This document shows positions 54,731 through 63,863 of a stretch of DNA of 64,000 nucleotides, one piece after another. Each line of letters begins with the position of its first letter. The first letter of the stretch is position 1. The notes beneath the pieces are model-generated. The model worked only from the letters and a program-made list of their open reading frames with translations, was not told the DNA's origin and did no database searches. Source of the stretch: Xenophilus aerolatus (lineage in GTDB: Bacteria > Pseudomonadota > Gammaproteobacteria > Burkholderiales > Burkholderiaceae_C); contig QAIB01000003.1 in the NCBI GenBank assembly GCA_030418545.1, positions 434,001 through 498,000 of the forward strand. The letters are read 5' to 3'. The position numbers and the translations under genes were made by a program.

Positions 54731-57366
54731 TGAGTGTTCTCCGTTGATGGATTGGAAGAGTCGTCGCCGTCCGTGGTGCCGTTGGCGTCGTTCTCCACGA
54801 TGCGCTGCAGACCGCTGAGCTTGGCGCCTTCATCGAGGCCGATGAGCGTGACGCCCTGCGTGGCCCGCCCGAGTTCCCGGATCTCGGCCACACGTGTGCG
54901 CACCAGCACGCCCTTGTCGGTGATGAGCATGATCTCGTCGTCCGCATGGACCAGCGTGGCGGCAACGACCTTGCCGTTGCGCTCGCTCTGTTGGATCGCG
55001 ATCATGCCTTTGGTTCCCCGGCCGTGGCGCGTGTATTCGACGATGCTCGTGCGCTTGCCGTAGCCGTTCTCGGTCGCCGTGAGCACGCTCTGCTGCTCGT
55101 CTTCGGCGACCAGCATGGCGATCACGCCCTGGCCTTCCTCGAGCATCATGCCGCGCACGCCGCGGGCGTTGCGGCCCATGGGGCGCACGTCGTTCTCGTC
55201 GAAGCGCACGGCCTTGCCGCCGTCCGAGAACAGCATCACGTCGTGCTGGCCGTCGGTGAGCGCCGCGCCCACGAGGTAGTCGCCGGCATCGAGGTCGACG
55301 GCGATGATGCCGGCCTTGCGGGGGTTGCTGAATTCGTCGAGCGCTGTCTTCTTCACGGTCCCCATCGAGGTGGCCATGAAGATGTACCGGTCGGCCGGGA
55401 AGTTGCGCGTCTCGCCCGTGAGCGGCAGCACGACGTTGATCTTCTCGCCTTCGGCCAGCGGGAACATGTTGACGATGGGGCGCCCGCGCGAGTTGCGCGA
55501 ACCCGCCGGCACTTCCCACACCTTCAGCCAGTACAGGCGGCCGCGGTTCGAGAAGCACAGGATGTAGTCGTGCGTGTTGGCGATGAAGAGCTGGTCGATC
55601 CAGTCGTCTTCCTTGGTCGCCGTCGCCTGCTTGCCCCGGCCGCCGCGCTTCTGGGCGCGGTACTCGCTCAGCGGCTGGCTCTTGATATAGCCGCTGTGCG
55701 AAAGCGTCACGACCATGTCGGTCGGCGTGATGAGGTCTTCGGTCGACAGGTCGTAGGCGCTGTGTTCCACCTGGCTGCGGCGCGCACCCAGCTTGGTCTG
55801 GCCGAACTCCTGCTTGAGACTCGTGAGCTCGTCGCCGATGATGGTGGACACGCGTTCGGGGCGGGCGAGGATGTCGAGCAGGTCGTCGATCTCCGACATC
55901 ACCTCCTTGTACTCGGCCACGATCTTGTCCTGCTCCAGGCCGGTCAGGCGCTGCAGGCGCATCTGCAGGATTTCCTGGGCCTGGGTCTCGGACAGGCGGT
56001 ACAGGCCGTCGCTGTGCAGGCCGTACTCGCGCTCGAGTCCTTCGGGCCGGTAGTCGTCGGCATTCACCGTGCCGCCATCGGCACGCGAACGGGTCAGCAT
56101 CTCGCGCACCAGCTTGCTGTCCCACGAGCGCGCCATCAGCTCGGCCTTGGCCACCGGCGGGGTGGGGGCGTTGCGGATGATGGCAATGAAGTCGTCGATG
56201 TTGGCCAGCGCCACCGCCAGGCCTTCCAGGACGTGGCCGCGGTCCCGCGCCTTGCGCAGGTTGAAGACCGTGCGGCGGGTGACCACTTCGCGCCGATGCT
56301 GCAGGAAGACCTGGATCAGGTCCTTGAGGTTGCACAGCTTCGGCTGGCCGTCGACCAGCGCCACCATGTTGATGCCGAAGGTGTCCTGCAGCTGCGTCTG
56401 CTTGTACAGGTTGTTGAGCACCACCTCGGGCACTTCGCCACGCTTGAGCTCGATCACCAGCCGCATGCCCGACTTGTCGGACTCGTCCTGGATGTGGCTG
56501 ATGCCCTCGAGCTTCTTCTCGTGCACCAGTTCGGCCATGCGCTCCTGCAGCGTCTTCTTGTTGACCTGGTAGGGCAGCTCATCGACGATGATGGCCTGCC
56601 GCTGGCCGCGGTCGATGTCCTCGAAGTGGCACTTGGCGCGCATCACTACCTTGCCGCGGCCGGTGCGGTAGCCGTCCTTGACGCCATTGATGCCGTAGAT
56701 GATCCCGGCGGTGGGGAAGTCCGGGGCCGGGATGATCTCCATCAGCTCGTCGATCGTGGCTTCGGGCTGGCGCAGCAGGTGCAGGCAGGCATCCACCACC
56801 TCGTTGAGGTTGTGCGGCGGAATATTGGTCGCCATGCCCACGGCAATACCGCCGGAACCATTCACCAGCAAATTGGGCAATTTGCTCGGCAAAACGATCG
56901 GCTCTTTTTCGCTGCCGTCGTAATTCGGACCGAAATCGACCGTTTCCTTGTCGATATCCGCCAGCATTTCATGCGCAATTTTCGCCAGGCGAATTTCGGT
57001 GTACCGCATGGCCGCAGCGTTGTCGCCGTCCACGGAGCCGAAATTTCCCTGGCCGTCGACCAGCATGTGGCGCATGGAGAAATCCTGCGCGAGCCGCACG
57101 ATCGTGTCGTAGACCGACTGGTCGCCGTGCGGGTGGTACTTGCCGATCACGTCGCCCACGATACGGGCCGACTTCTTGTAGGGGCGGTTCCAGTCGTTGT
57201 TGAGCTCGTGCATGGCGTAGAGCACGCGCCGATGCACCGGCTTCAAGCCATCCCGGGCGTCCGGAAGCGCCCGGCCCACGATCACGCTCATGGCGTAATC
57301 GAGGTAGCTGCGCCGCATTTCCTCTTCGAGACTGATGGGCAGGGTTTCTTTGGCGAACGAGGTCAT
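54727..57366 (-). CDS. gyrA: DNA gyrase subunit A
   Basis: An 879-residue type II topoisomerase subunit that cleaves and rejoins DNA to introduce negative supercoils with GyrB. The catalytic Tyr is at 122 ([10 protein letters not shown]), the same number as in E. coli. The quinolone-determining region reads [15 protein letters not shown]: residue 83 is Gln (Ser in E. coli) and residue 84 is Ser (Ala), while Asp87 is kept. The C-terminal six-bladed pinwheel with its GyrA box (QKRGGRGKQ) follows. It heads the minus-strand run into serC-pheA-tyrA-aroA. Confidence 0.97.
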   Translation of the reverse strand: MTSFAKETLPISLEEEMRRSYLDYAMSVIVGRALPDARDGLKPVHRRVLYAMHELNNDWNRPYKKSARIVGDVIGKYHPHGDQSVYDTIVRLAQDFSMRHMLVDGQGNFGSVDGDNAAAMRYTEIRLAKIAHEMLADIDKETVDFGPNYDGSEKEPIVLPSKLPNLLVNGSGGIAVGMATNIPPHNLNEVVDACLHLLRQPEATIDELMEIIPAPDFPTAGIIYGINGVKDGYRTGRGKVVMRAKCHFEDIDRGQRQAIIVDELPYQVNKKTLQERMAELVHEKKLEGISHIQDESDKSGMRLVIELKRGEVPEVVLNNLYKQTQLQDTFGINMVALVDGQPKLCNLKDLIQVFLQHRREVVTRRTVFNLRKARDRGHVLEGLAVALANIDDFIAIIRNAPTPPVAKAELMARSWDSKLVREMLTRSRADGGTVNADDYRPEGLEREYGLHSDGLYRLSETQAQEILQMRLQRLTGLEQDKIVAEYKEVMSEIDDLLDILARPERVSTIIGDELTSLKQEFGQTKLGARRSQVEHSAYDLSTEDLITPTDMVVTLSHSGYIKSQPLSEYRAQKRGGRGKQATATKEDDWIDQLFIANTHDYILCFSNRGRLYWLKVWEVPAGSRNSRGRPIVNMFPLAEGEKINVVLPLTGETRNFPADRYIFMATSMGTVKKTALDEFSNPRKAGIIAVDLDAGDYLVGAALTDGQHDVMLFSDGGKAVRFDENDVRPMGRNARGVRGMMLEEGQGVIAMLVAEDEQQSVLTATENGYGKRTSIVEYTRHGRGTKGMIAIQQSERNGKVVAATLVHADDEIMLITDKGVLVRTRVAEIRELGRATQGVTLIGLDEGAKLSGLQRIVENDANGTTDGDDSSNPSTENTQ

Positions 57367-57592
57367 GCAGGAGCGGTCGGGCGACGGGAACCCAAGATTT
57401 TACGTCCTGCGCCCTGTCGTAACGCCGCAACACAACGCCCGGATTCCGCCCCAGTCCTACGCTTTGGCACCCCGGCACGGCCGGTTTGGGAAAGACCCTA
57501 TGGCACAATCATCTGAACGTTTTGGGTGGTGGTCACTTGAGACGTCCTTGTTTCGCAGCGCGGCTGCGGCTTTTTCCCCCAAGAGGAGAACC

Positions 57593-58243
57593 ATGAAGAA
57601 ACTGAATAAAGTGGCGATGATGTTTGCAGTCGCTGCGCTCGCCACGGCCGCAGGCGCGCAGACCCGTGTCACCGCCGCAAACGGTGGTCCCGTGATCGAC
57701 AACTGGCAGAACGGCACCGGCGAACTGGTCTGGAAGAACGGCACCAACGAACTGTGCTGGCGCGATGCCAACTGGACCCCGGCAACGGCCGCCGTCGGCT
57801 GCGACGGCGCCCTGGTGCCTGCCGCTCCCGCCGCAACGCCTGCCGCCCCGGCTGCTCCGGCCGCTCCGGCTGCTCCCCCGGTCGCCGCCTCGAAGGTCAC
57901 CTTCGCTGCCGACGCCTTCTTCGACTTCGACAAGTCGGTGCTCAAGCCCGAAGGTCGCGCGAAGCTGGACGATCTGGTCTCGAAGATCCGCGGCATCAAC
58001 CTCGAAGTCATCATCGCCGTCGGCCACACCGACTCGATCGGTAGCGTCGCCTACAACCAGCGTCTGTCGGTGCGTCGTGCCGAAGCCGTCAAGGCCTACC
58101 TGGTCAGCAAGGGCATCGAGCGCAACCGCGTGTACACCGAAGGCAAGGGCAAGAGCCAGCCGGTCGCGGACAACCGCACCAAGGAAGGCCGCGCCAAGAA
58201 CCGCCGCGTGGAAATCGAAGTGGTCGGCACCCGCCCCAACTGA
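57593..58243 (+). CDS. ompA: OmpA family outer-membrane/peptidoglycan-binding protein
   Basis: A 216-residue protein with a signal peptide ending AAGAQT, a short N-terminal region (WQNGTGELVWKNGTNELCWR), an Ala/Pro linker around residue 85-100, and a C-terminal OmpA domain (FFDFDKSVLKPEGRAKLDDL; the diaminopimelate-binding part NQRLSVRRAEAVKAYLV). The full OmpA beta-barrel is absent, so it probably tethers the envelope to peptidoglycan. GAGGAG lies 7 bases before ATG 57593. The codon choice is that of a highly expressed gene. Confidence 0.93.
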   Translation: MKKLNKVAMMFAVAALATAAGAQTRVTAANGGPVIDNWQNGTGELVWKNGTNELCWRDANWTPATAAVGCDGALVPAAPAATPAAPAAPAAPAAPPVAASKVTFAADAFFDFDKSVLKPEGRAKLDDLVSKIRGINLEVIIAVGHTDSIGSVAYNQRLSVRRAEAVKAYLVSKGIERNRVYTEGKGKSQPVADNRTKEGRAKNRRVEIEVVGTRPN

Positions 58244-58266
58244 TTCCGCAAGCTTCGGCTTTGAAG

Positions 58267-58291
58267 AACCCCGCTTTGGCGGGGTTTTTTT
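58267..58291 (+). terminator. Intrinsic terminator of ompA
   Basis: AACCCCGC-TTTG-GCGGGGTT followed by TTTTT, 23 bases past the ompA stop: an 8-bp stem, 4-base loop and T run, a textbook Rho-independent terminator. Confidence 0.95.
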
Positions 58292-58366
58292 ATTTCTACG
58301 CCACAACGCAGCGGACCGACTTGGCGCGCGTTCGCGTCCGCGCGCGCAACTTGATAATCTGCCGAC

Positions 58367-59086
58367 ATGACCGACAACCTCAATGCCGACCCTGCGGAGT
58401 TGGCGAAATTTTCCGAACTCGCACACCGATGGTGGGATCTCGACAGCGAATTCCGGCCCCTGCATGAAATCAATCCGCTGAGGCTCGAGTGGATCGAATC
58501 GCAAGCGCCCCTGGCGGGGCGTCGCGTGCTGGACGTGGGCTGTGGCGGCGGCATCTTGGCCGACGCGATGGCGCGTCGCGGTGCGGACGTGCTGGGCATC
58601 GATCTCGCCTCCAAGGCCTTGAAGGTCGCCCAACTGCATGCGCTCGAGGCGGGGACTCGCGGCGTCAAATACCGCGAGGTCAGCGCCGAGGCCCTGGCGG
58701 CCGAAGCGCCTGCCAGCTTCGATGTGGTGACCTGCATGGAGATGCTGGAACACGTGCCCGATCCCGCCTCCGTGGTGCAGGCCTGCGCCGACCTGGCCAA
58801 GCCCGGCGGCTGGGTGTTCTTCTCTACCATCAATCGCAACGCCAAAGCCTTTCTCCTCGCCATCGTCGGTGCCGAGTACGTGCTCGGCATGCTGCCTCGC
58901 GGCACGCACGAGTACCGCAAGCTGATCCGGCCCAGCGAACTGGCGGCGCATTGCCGCGCGGCGCGGCTGGACGTCGGTCCGATGCGGGGCATGGCTTACA
59001 ACCCGATCACGCGACGCTACTGGCTGAACGCCGATACCGGCGTGAACTATCTGGTGGCGACGCGCAAGCCGCCGGTGGCTGCATGA
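58367..59086 (+). CDS. ubiG: Ubiquinone biosynthesis O-methyltransferase
   Basis: A 239-residue SAM methyltransferase that performs both O-methylations in ubiquinone synthesis. [20 protein letters not shown] is the SAM motif [17 protein letters not shown] is motif II/post-I, and [20 protein letters not shown] is the UbiG N-terminal signature (WWD...F.PLH.IN). A C-terminal [10 protein letters not shown] closes the fold. The HAD phosphatase gene follows 31 bases on. Confidence 0.96.
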   Translation: MTDNLNADPAELAKFSELAHRWWDLDSEFRPLHEINPLRLEWIESQAPLAGRRVLDVGCGGGILADAMARRGADVLGIDLASKALKVAQLHALEAGTRGVKYREVSAEALAAEAPASFDVVTCMEMLEHVPDPASVVQACADLAKPGGWVFFSTINRNAKAFLLAIVGAEYVLGMLPRGTHEYRKLIRPSELAAHCRAARLDVGPMRGMAYNPITRRYWLNADTGVNYLVATRKPPVAA

Positions 59087-59117
59087 GTCCCCGCCCGACC
59101 GTCCCGAAGGTGCCCCG

Positions 59118-59786
59118 ATGAGCACATGGCGTCCACGTGCGGTGCTGTTCGATCTCGACGGCACCCTGATCGACAGCGCCCCCGACCTCGGCGCGGCAGC
59201 CGACAAGATGCGCACAGAGCGCGGCCTGGCGTCGCTGCCCCTGGACGACTACCGGCCGATGGCCGGGGCCGGCGCCCGCGGCATGCTGGGCGTGGCCTTC
59301 GGCATCACCCCCGAGGCGCCGGAGTTCGCCGCCTTGCGCGAGGAGTTCTTCCAGAACTACGAAGCTCGCATGCTGGACAACACCTTCATCTTCGACGGGG
59401 TGGCCGAGCTGATCGCGGAACTGCGCAGCGCCGGGCTCGCGTGGGGCGTGGTCACCAACAAGTCCAGGCGCTTCACCGAACCGCTCACCGCGTCACTGGC
59501 GCTGTTCGGCAGTGCGGGTGCCATCGTGAGCGGCGACAGCACCCCGTACGCCAAGCCGCATCCGGAGCCGCTGTTCGAAGCGGCGCGCCGGCTGGGCCTG
59601 CCGGCGGCAGATTGCATCTATGTGGGCGACGACGAGCGCGACATGGTGGCCGGCCGCGCCGCGGGCATGCGCACCGTCGCGGCGACCTATGGTTACCTCG
59701 GCGCCGATGCCGACACCACCCTCTGGAAGGCCGATGCCGCGATCGCCGAGCCGCTCGAGCTCTTGAAATGGCTGCATACGGACTAA
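59118..59786 (+). CDS. gph: HAD phosphatase: phosphoglycolate phosphatase or MupP
   Basis: A 222-residue HAD-IA hydrolase. Motif I is FDLDGTLIDSAPDL with the nucleophilic Asp, motif II is GVVTNKS, motif III Lys is in AKPHPEPLFEAARR, and motif IV is YVGDDERDM. Such proteins dephosphorylate 2-phosphoglycolate, but in Pseudomonas the homologue beside ubiG in the gyrA-serC-pheA neighbourhood is MupP, an N-acetylmuramate 6-phosphate phosphatase in cell-wall recycling. That synteny holds here, so MupP is a fair alternative. The ssrA promoter appears to lie in its 3' end. Confidence 0.88.
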   Translation: MSTWRPRAVLFDLDGTLIDSAPDLGAAADKMRTERGLASLPLDDYRPMAGAGARGMLGVAFGITPEAPEFAALREEFFQNYEARMLDNTFIFDGVAELIAELRSAGLAWGVVTNKSRRFTEPLTASLALFGSAGAIVSGDSTPYAKPHPEPLFEAARRLGLPAADCIYVGDDERDMVAGRAAGMRTVAATYGYLGADADTTLWKADAAIAEPLELLKWLHTD

Positions 59787-59789
59787 AAT
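59763..59789 (+). promoter_or_regulatory. Putative ssrA promoter
   Basis: TTGAAA at 59763-59768 and TAAAAT at 59784-59789 are separated by 15 bases, slightly short of the optimum, and place a start near the mature tmRNA 5' end at 59800. The site is embedded in the last codons of the HAD phosphatase gene. Confidence 0.5.
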
Positions 59790-59799
59790 AACGAGTCCA

Positions 59800-60185
59800 G
59801 GGGCTGCACTGGTTTCGACGTGGGTTCGGGATCGCAGCGGGGCATGTCGAGCTGAATGCGCTCGTTAAACAGATTCAAACAAACTAACTGCAAACGACGA
59901 ACGTTTCGCACTCGCCGCTTAAACCCGGTGAGCCTTGCAACAGTTGGCCGATGGGCTGGGCAAGGGGGCGTTAGAGCAATCTGACGCCTCCCGGCTGCAA
60001 GGTTAATTACATTGGCTGGCCGCCGTCCGGGCACCTTGGGCGGCGGCGAGATTCAAGGGTGCTGGCGGCCGGTGTAGCGTGCGACTGCGCGACGCCGGTG
60101 GCGAGATCCAAATCAGATCGCTAAACATGTAGAACTGCGCGACGATGGCTTGCGGACGGGGGTTCAAATCCCCCCAGCTCCACCA
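59800..60185 (+). ncRNA. ssrA: Transfer-messenger RNA (tmRNA)
   Basis: A one-piece tmRNA of 386 bases. The 5' end GGGGCTGCACTGGTTTCGAC and the 3' end CAGCTCCACCA pair as the tRNA-like acceptor, and GGGTTCAAATCCCC forms the T arm. The reading frame at 59890-59922 begins with the GCA resume codon and encodes ANDERFALAA before TAA. With SmpB it frees stalled ribosomes and marks their products for proteolysis. CCA is encoded in the DNA. A strong terminator follows at once. Confidence 0.98.
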
Positions 60186-60194
60186 CACGACAAG

Positions 60195-60226
60195 GGCCGG
60201 ATTCTCACGAATCCGGCCTTTTTTTT
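60195..60226 (+). terminator. Intrinsic terminator of ssrA
   Basis: GGCCGGATTC-TCAC-GAATCCGGCC followed by TTTTTTTT: a perfect 10-bp stem, a 4-base loop and eight T, beginning 9 bases after the tmRNA CCA end. Confidence 0.97.
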
Positions 60227-60352
60227 GTTGCGTGGCCATCGATGGGCGGGCTTATAGTCGGCGCTCTTCGCCCTGCCGGACGCGCTCCCGGCCTCGTGCG
60301 CGAAGCGACAACAAGAACATCGCGACCATCATCACGCCGAGGGACCCACCGC

Positions 60353-61948
60353 ATGTCGGATGCACTGACCAGCACGATCACGTCGTACTACGACAGCGTT
60401 CCCTACGACTCCCACCCCTTTCCCCAAAGCTCCATCGAACACCTCGAGGCCCTGGCCTGGCTGTTCGGCCTGGAGGCGCCCGCCCTGGCCCGCGCACGCG
60501 TGCTCGAACTGGGCTGTGCCTCGGGTGGCAACCTGATCCCGATGGGCGCCCGACATCCGCAGGCGAAGCTGCTGGGGGTCGATCTCTCCCCGGTCCAGAT
60601 CCAACAGGGGCAGCGCATGCTGGCTCAGACGCGGGTCACGAACGTGGAGCTGCGGACGCTGAGCATCACCGACATCGACGAAAGCCTCGGCGAGTTCGAC
60701 TACATCATCTGCCATGGCGTCTACAGCTGGGTGCCCGAAGCCGTCCAGGAAGCCATCCTGCGCGTGTGTTCGCGCCATCTCGCCGCCGGCGGCGTGGCGT
60801 ACATCAGCTACAACGTCTATCCCGGCTGGAAGGCGCGCGAGATCGTCCGCGACGCGATGATCCTGCGTGGCGGGCCGCGTGACGCGCCTGAAGAGAAGCT
60901 CTCGTACGCACGCGGCATGCTCGAGTTCCTCGAGGGGTCCGCGAGGCCCGACAGCGTCCTGAAGAAGACGCTGGAAGAGACCATGCCCATCGTGCGCGGC
61001 TCGCACGATTCCTACCTGCTGCACGAGTTTCTCGAGCCCTGCAACGCACCCTGCTATTTCAAGGAGTTCGTCGGCCGTGCCGACGCCCAGGGCCTGAGCT
61101 ACCTGTGCGACGCCGAACCCTCGACCATGTTCGTGCAGAACTATGGCGACAAGGTGCGGGAGCCCCTGCTGCGCGAGTGCGGCGGCAGCCAGATCCTCAT
61201 GGAGCAATACCTGGACTTCCTGGTCAACCGCACCTTCCGCCAGACCCTCCTGGTCAAGCAGGCGCGCAATGGCGACATCCGTTATCGCCTCGATCGGGAC
61301 CGGCTGCGCAAGCTCCACTACGCCGGCACCTTCTCGGCCGCCGATGGCTCGCCACTGACCCTCGACGCGCGCGACCAGCCGAGCAACGCCATTCGCAACC
61401 TCAAGATCACGTTGCGTCTGCCGGTCCACAAGGCGGTGGCCCAACTGCTGGACGAACGCTATCCCGCGACGGTGCCTGTCGATGAGCTGGTCGAGGCGGT
61501 GTCCGCACGCATCGGCGAGCCGCATGCGGCAGTGGACGCTGCGGTCGTCGCGATGCTGGAGGAACTCCTGATCCTCGGCGCGGTGCGCATCCGCCGCACG
61601 CCGGTCGTCACGGCTGCGGCCATCGCGGCGACACCGCAGGCGCTGATGTCGGTGCGGCAGTCGCCCGGCCTGCCGCTGGCTGCCGGGCAGAGCGCCAGCG
61701 TGTGCAACCAGTGGCACGAGCCGGTGGGCCTGTCCCTGCTCGAGCGCTGCGTGCTGCCCCTGCTCGACGGAGCGCACAGCCATGAACAACTGGCCGAACA
61801 TCTCCGGTCCGAAGCGCGGGCCGACCGCCTGCGTTTCATCAAGGACGAGCGACCGATCACCGACGATGCCGAGCTGCACGAGTTCACGCGGCAGCAGGTC
61901 ACACTCGTGCTCAAGGATCTGCGGCGCAAGGCGCTGCTGATCGCCTGA
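60353..61948 (+). CDS. Class I SAM methyltransferase with regulatory domain
   Basis: A 531-residue protein. The N-terminal about 240 residues are a Rossmann methyltransferase: VLELGCASGGNLIPMGARHP is motif I, and FDYIICHGVYSWVPEAVQE is the motif II region, close to the predicted protein-lysine/YcgJ-type group. A methyltransferase regulatory domain follows (about 245-350; CYFKEFVGRADAQGLSYLCD), then a C-terminal winged-helix-like region. ATG 60353 (MSDALTSTITSYYDSVPYDS) has GAGGG 9 bases upstream, which decides the start. Its substrate is unknown; a protein or peptide target is a reasonable guess. It stands alone between tmRNA and ggt. Confidence 0.88.
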   Translation: MSDALTSTITSYYDSVPYDSHPFPQSSIEHLEALAWLFGLEAPALARARVLELGCASGGNLIPMGARHPQAKLLGVDLSPVQIQQGQRMLAQTRVTNVELRTLSITDIDESLGEFDYIICHGVYSWVPEAVQEAILRVCSRHLAAGGVAYISYNVYPGWKAREIVRDAMILRGGPRDAPEEKLSYARGMLEFLEGSARPDSVLKKTLEETMPIVRGSHDSYLLHEFLEPCNAPCYFKEFVGRADAQGLSYLCDAEPSTMFVQNYGDKVREPLLRECGGSQILMEQYLDFLVNRTFRQTLLVKQARNGDIRYRLDRDRLRKLHYAGTFSAADGSPLTLDARDQPSNAIRNLKITLRLPVHKAVAQLLDERYPATVPVDELVEAVSARIGEPHAAVDAAVVAMLEELLILGAVRIRRTPVVTAAAIAATPQALMSVRQSPGLPLAAGQSASVCNQWHEPVGLSLLERCVLPLLDGAHSHEQLAEHLRSEARADRLRFIKDERPITDDAELHEFTRQQVTLVLKDLRRKALLIA

Positions 61949-62058
61949 GCGCGGCATGCCACCGATGCCTTCCGCTTGCATTTTTCATCGCCGGGCCGCC
62001 CGGAATGAAAGGCGCCCTCTGGGGAGCATGGGGACACTTTTTTGAACAGGAGACGACG

Positions 62059-63795
62059 ATGAAGCAGTTTGCATGGACCCACTCGACGCGCGCCGCGCTG
62101 GCCGCTGCCCTCGCACTGTGCGGCGGCGGCCAGGCCATGGCGGCATCGCAGGCGCCGGTCATGGCCGAGAACGGCATGGTCGTCACGGCCCAGCACCTGG
62201 CCACGAAGGTGGGCGTCGACGTACTCAAGCGCGGCGGCAATGCGGTCGATGCCGCGGTCGCCGTCGGCTACGCGCTGGCCGTGGTCTACCCCGCAGCCGG
62301 CAATCTCGGCGGTGGCGGCTTCATGACCATCCAGCTCGCCGACGGACGCAAGACCTTTCTCGACTTCCGGGAGAAGGCGCCGCTGGCCGCCAAGCCCGAC
62401 ATGTACCTCGACAAGGACGGCAACGTCGTCAAGGGCCTGTCGACCAAGGGCCACCTGGCCGTGGGCGTGCCGGGCAGCGTCTCGGGCATGGAATACGCAC
62501 GCGAGAAGTACGGCACGATGCAGCGCGCCGCATTGCTCAAGCCCTCGATCGACCTGGCCGAGAAGGGCTTCGTGCTCGAGCAGGGCGACATCGACATGTT
62601 CAACACCGCCACGGCCGACTTCAAGGCCGACCCGGCCACGGCGGCGATCTTCCTGAACAAGGGCGAGGCCTTCAAGGTCGGCGAGAAGATCGTGCAGAAG
62701 GACCTGGGCAAGACCTTGCGCGAGGTCAGCACCAAGGGCACCGACGGCTTCTACAAGGGCTGGGTGGCCAAGGCCATCGCAGACTCGAGCGCGGCGGGCA
62801 AGGGCATCATCACCACCGAAGACCTCGCGCAGTACAAGACGCGCGAGATGGCGCCGGTGGAATGCGACTACCGCGGCTACCGCGTCGTGTCGGCGCCGCC
62901 GCCGAGCTCGGGCGGCGTGATCATCTGCGAGATGCTCAACATCCTCGAGGGTTACCCGCTCAAGGACCTGGGCTGGCGCTCGGCGCAGGCCACGCACTAC
63001 CAGATCGAGGCCATGCGGCACGCCTACGTGGACCGCAACAGCTACCTGGGCGACCCGGACTTCGTGAAGAACCCGCTCGACCGTCTGCTCGACAAGGGCT
63101 ACGCCGAGAAGATCCGCGCCGTCATCGACCCGCAGAAGGCCGGCGTGTCCAAGGACATCAAGCCGGGCGTGGCGCCGCACGAAGGCAGCAACACCACGCA
63201 CTATTCGATCGCCGACAAGTGGGGCAATGCGGTGTCGGTGACCTACACGCTCAACGACTGGTTCGGCGCCAAGGTCACGGCCGCAAAGACTGGCGTGCTG
63301 CTGAACAACGAGATGGACGACTTCACCTCGAAGGTCGGCGTGCCCAACCTCTACGGCCTGGTGCAGGGCGAGGCCAACAAGATCGAGCCCGGCAAGCGGC
63401 CGCTCTCGTCGATAAGCCCCACCATCGTCAGCAAGGACGGCAAGCCCGTCATGGTGGTCGGCACGCCGGGCGGCAGCCGCATCATCACGGCCGTGATGCT
63501 GACCATGATCAACGCCATCGACTACGGCATGAACGTGCAGGAGGCCGTCGACGCGCCTCGCTTCCACCAGCAGTGGCTGCCCGACGTGACCAACGTCGAG
63601 GCCTACGCGCTCAGCCCCGACACGCGCAAGATCCTCACCGACATGGGCCACAACCTGGGGGTGCCGCAGCCGGCCAACCACCTGGCGGCCATCATCGTCG
63701 GCGCGCCCTCGCTGGGCGGCAAGCCGGTGGGCAACAACCGCTTCTACGGCGCCAACGATCCGCGCCGCAACACGGGGTTGGCGCTGGGTTATTGA
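62059..63795 (+). CDS. ggt: Gamma-glutamyltransferase
   Basis: A 578-residue N-terminal nucleophile hydrolase that cleaves glutathione and transfers its glutamyl group. A signal peptide (MKQFAWTHSTRAALAAALAL, ending GQAMAA) sends it to the periplasm. Autocleavage is expected before Thr379 in GSNTTHYSIADKWGN, giving large and small subunits; PVDAAVAVGYAL-like AVDAAVAVGYALAVVYPAAG and LGGGGFM form the glutamate site, and GTPGGSRII lines the oxyanion region. AGGAGA lies 5 bases upstream of ATG 62059. A terminator follows. Confidence 0.96.
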   Translation: MKQFAWTHSTRAALAAALALCGGGQAMAASQAPVMAENGMVVTAQHLATKVGVDVLKRGGNAVDAAVAVGYALAVVYPAAGNLGGGGFMTIQLADGRKTFLDFREKAPLAAKPDMYLDKDGNVVKGLSTKGHLAVGVPGSVSGMEYAREKYGTMQRAALLKPSIDLAEKGFVLEQGDIDMFNTATADFKADPATAAIFLNKGEAFKVGEKIVQKDLGKTLREVSTKGTDGFYKGWVAKAIADSSAAGKGIITTEDLAQYKTREMAPVECDYRGYRVVSAPPPSSGGVIICEMLNILEGYPLKDLGWRSAQATHYQIEAMRHAYVDRNSYLGDPDFVKNPLDRLLDKGYAEKIRAVIDPQKAGVSKDIKPGVAPHEGSNTTHYSIADKWGNAVSVTYTLNDWFGAKVTAAKTGVLLNNEMDDFTSKVGVPNLYGLVQGEANKIEPGKRPLSSISPTIVSKDGKPVMVVGTPGGSRIITAVMLTMINAIDYGMNVQEAVDAPRFHQQWLPDVTNVEAYALSPDTRKILTDMGHNLGVPQPANHLAAIIVGAPSLGGKPVGNNRFYGANDPRRNTGLALGY

Positions 63796-63809
63796 GCCGC
63801 GTTCTCCCC

Positions 63810-63843
63810 AGCGGCCGTGCCCTGGTGGCACGGCCGCTTTTTC
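63810..63843 (+). terminator. Intrinsic terminator of ggt
   Basis: AGCGGCCGTGCC-CTGGT-GGCACGGCCGCT followed by TTTTCTT: an about 11-bp stem and T run, 15 bases beyond the ggt stop. Confidence 0.93.
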
Positions 63844-63863
63844 TTCCAGCCATCGGCGAGGCC

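Noticed and set aside
57554-57575. Terminator just before ompA (GCAGC-GCG-GCTGC then TTTTT)
   Set aside because: The stem is only 5 bp with GG before the T run; it may be chance in the leader of a highly expressed gene.
60145-60882. Open frame starting in the tmRNA 3' end
   Set aside because: It overlaps tmRNA and then runs out of frame through the methyltransferase gene, whose frame has a ribosome binding site and clear SAM motifs.
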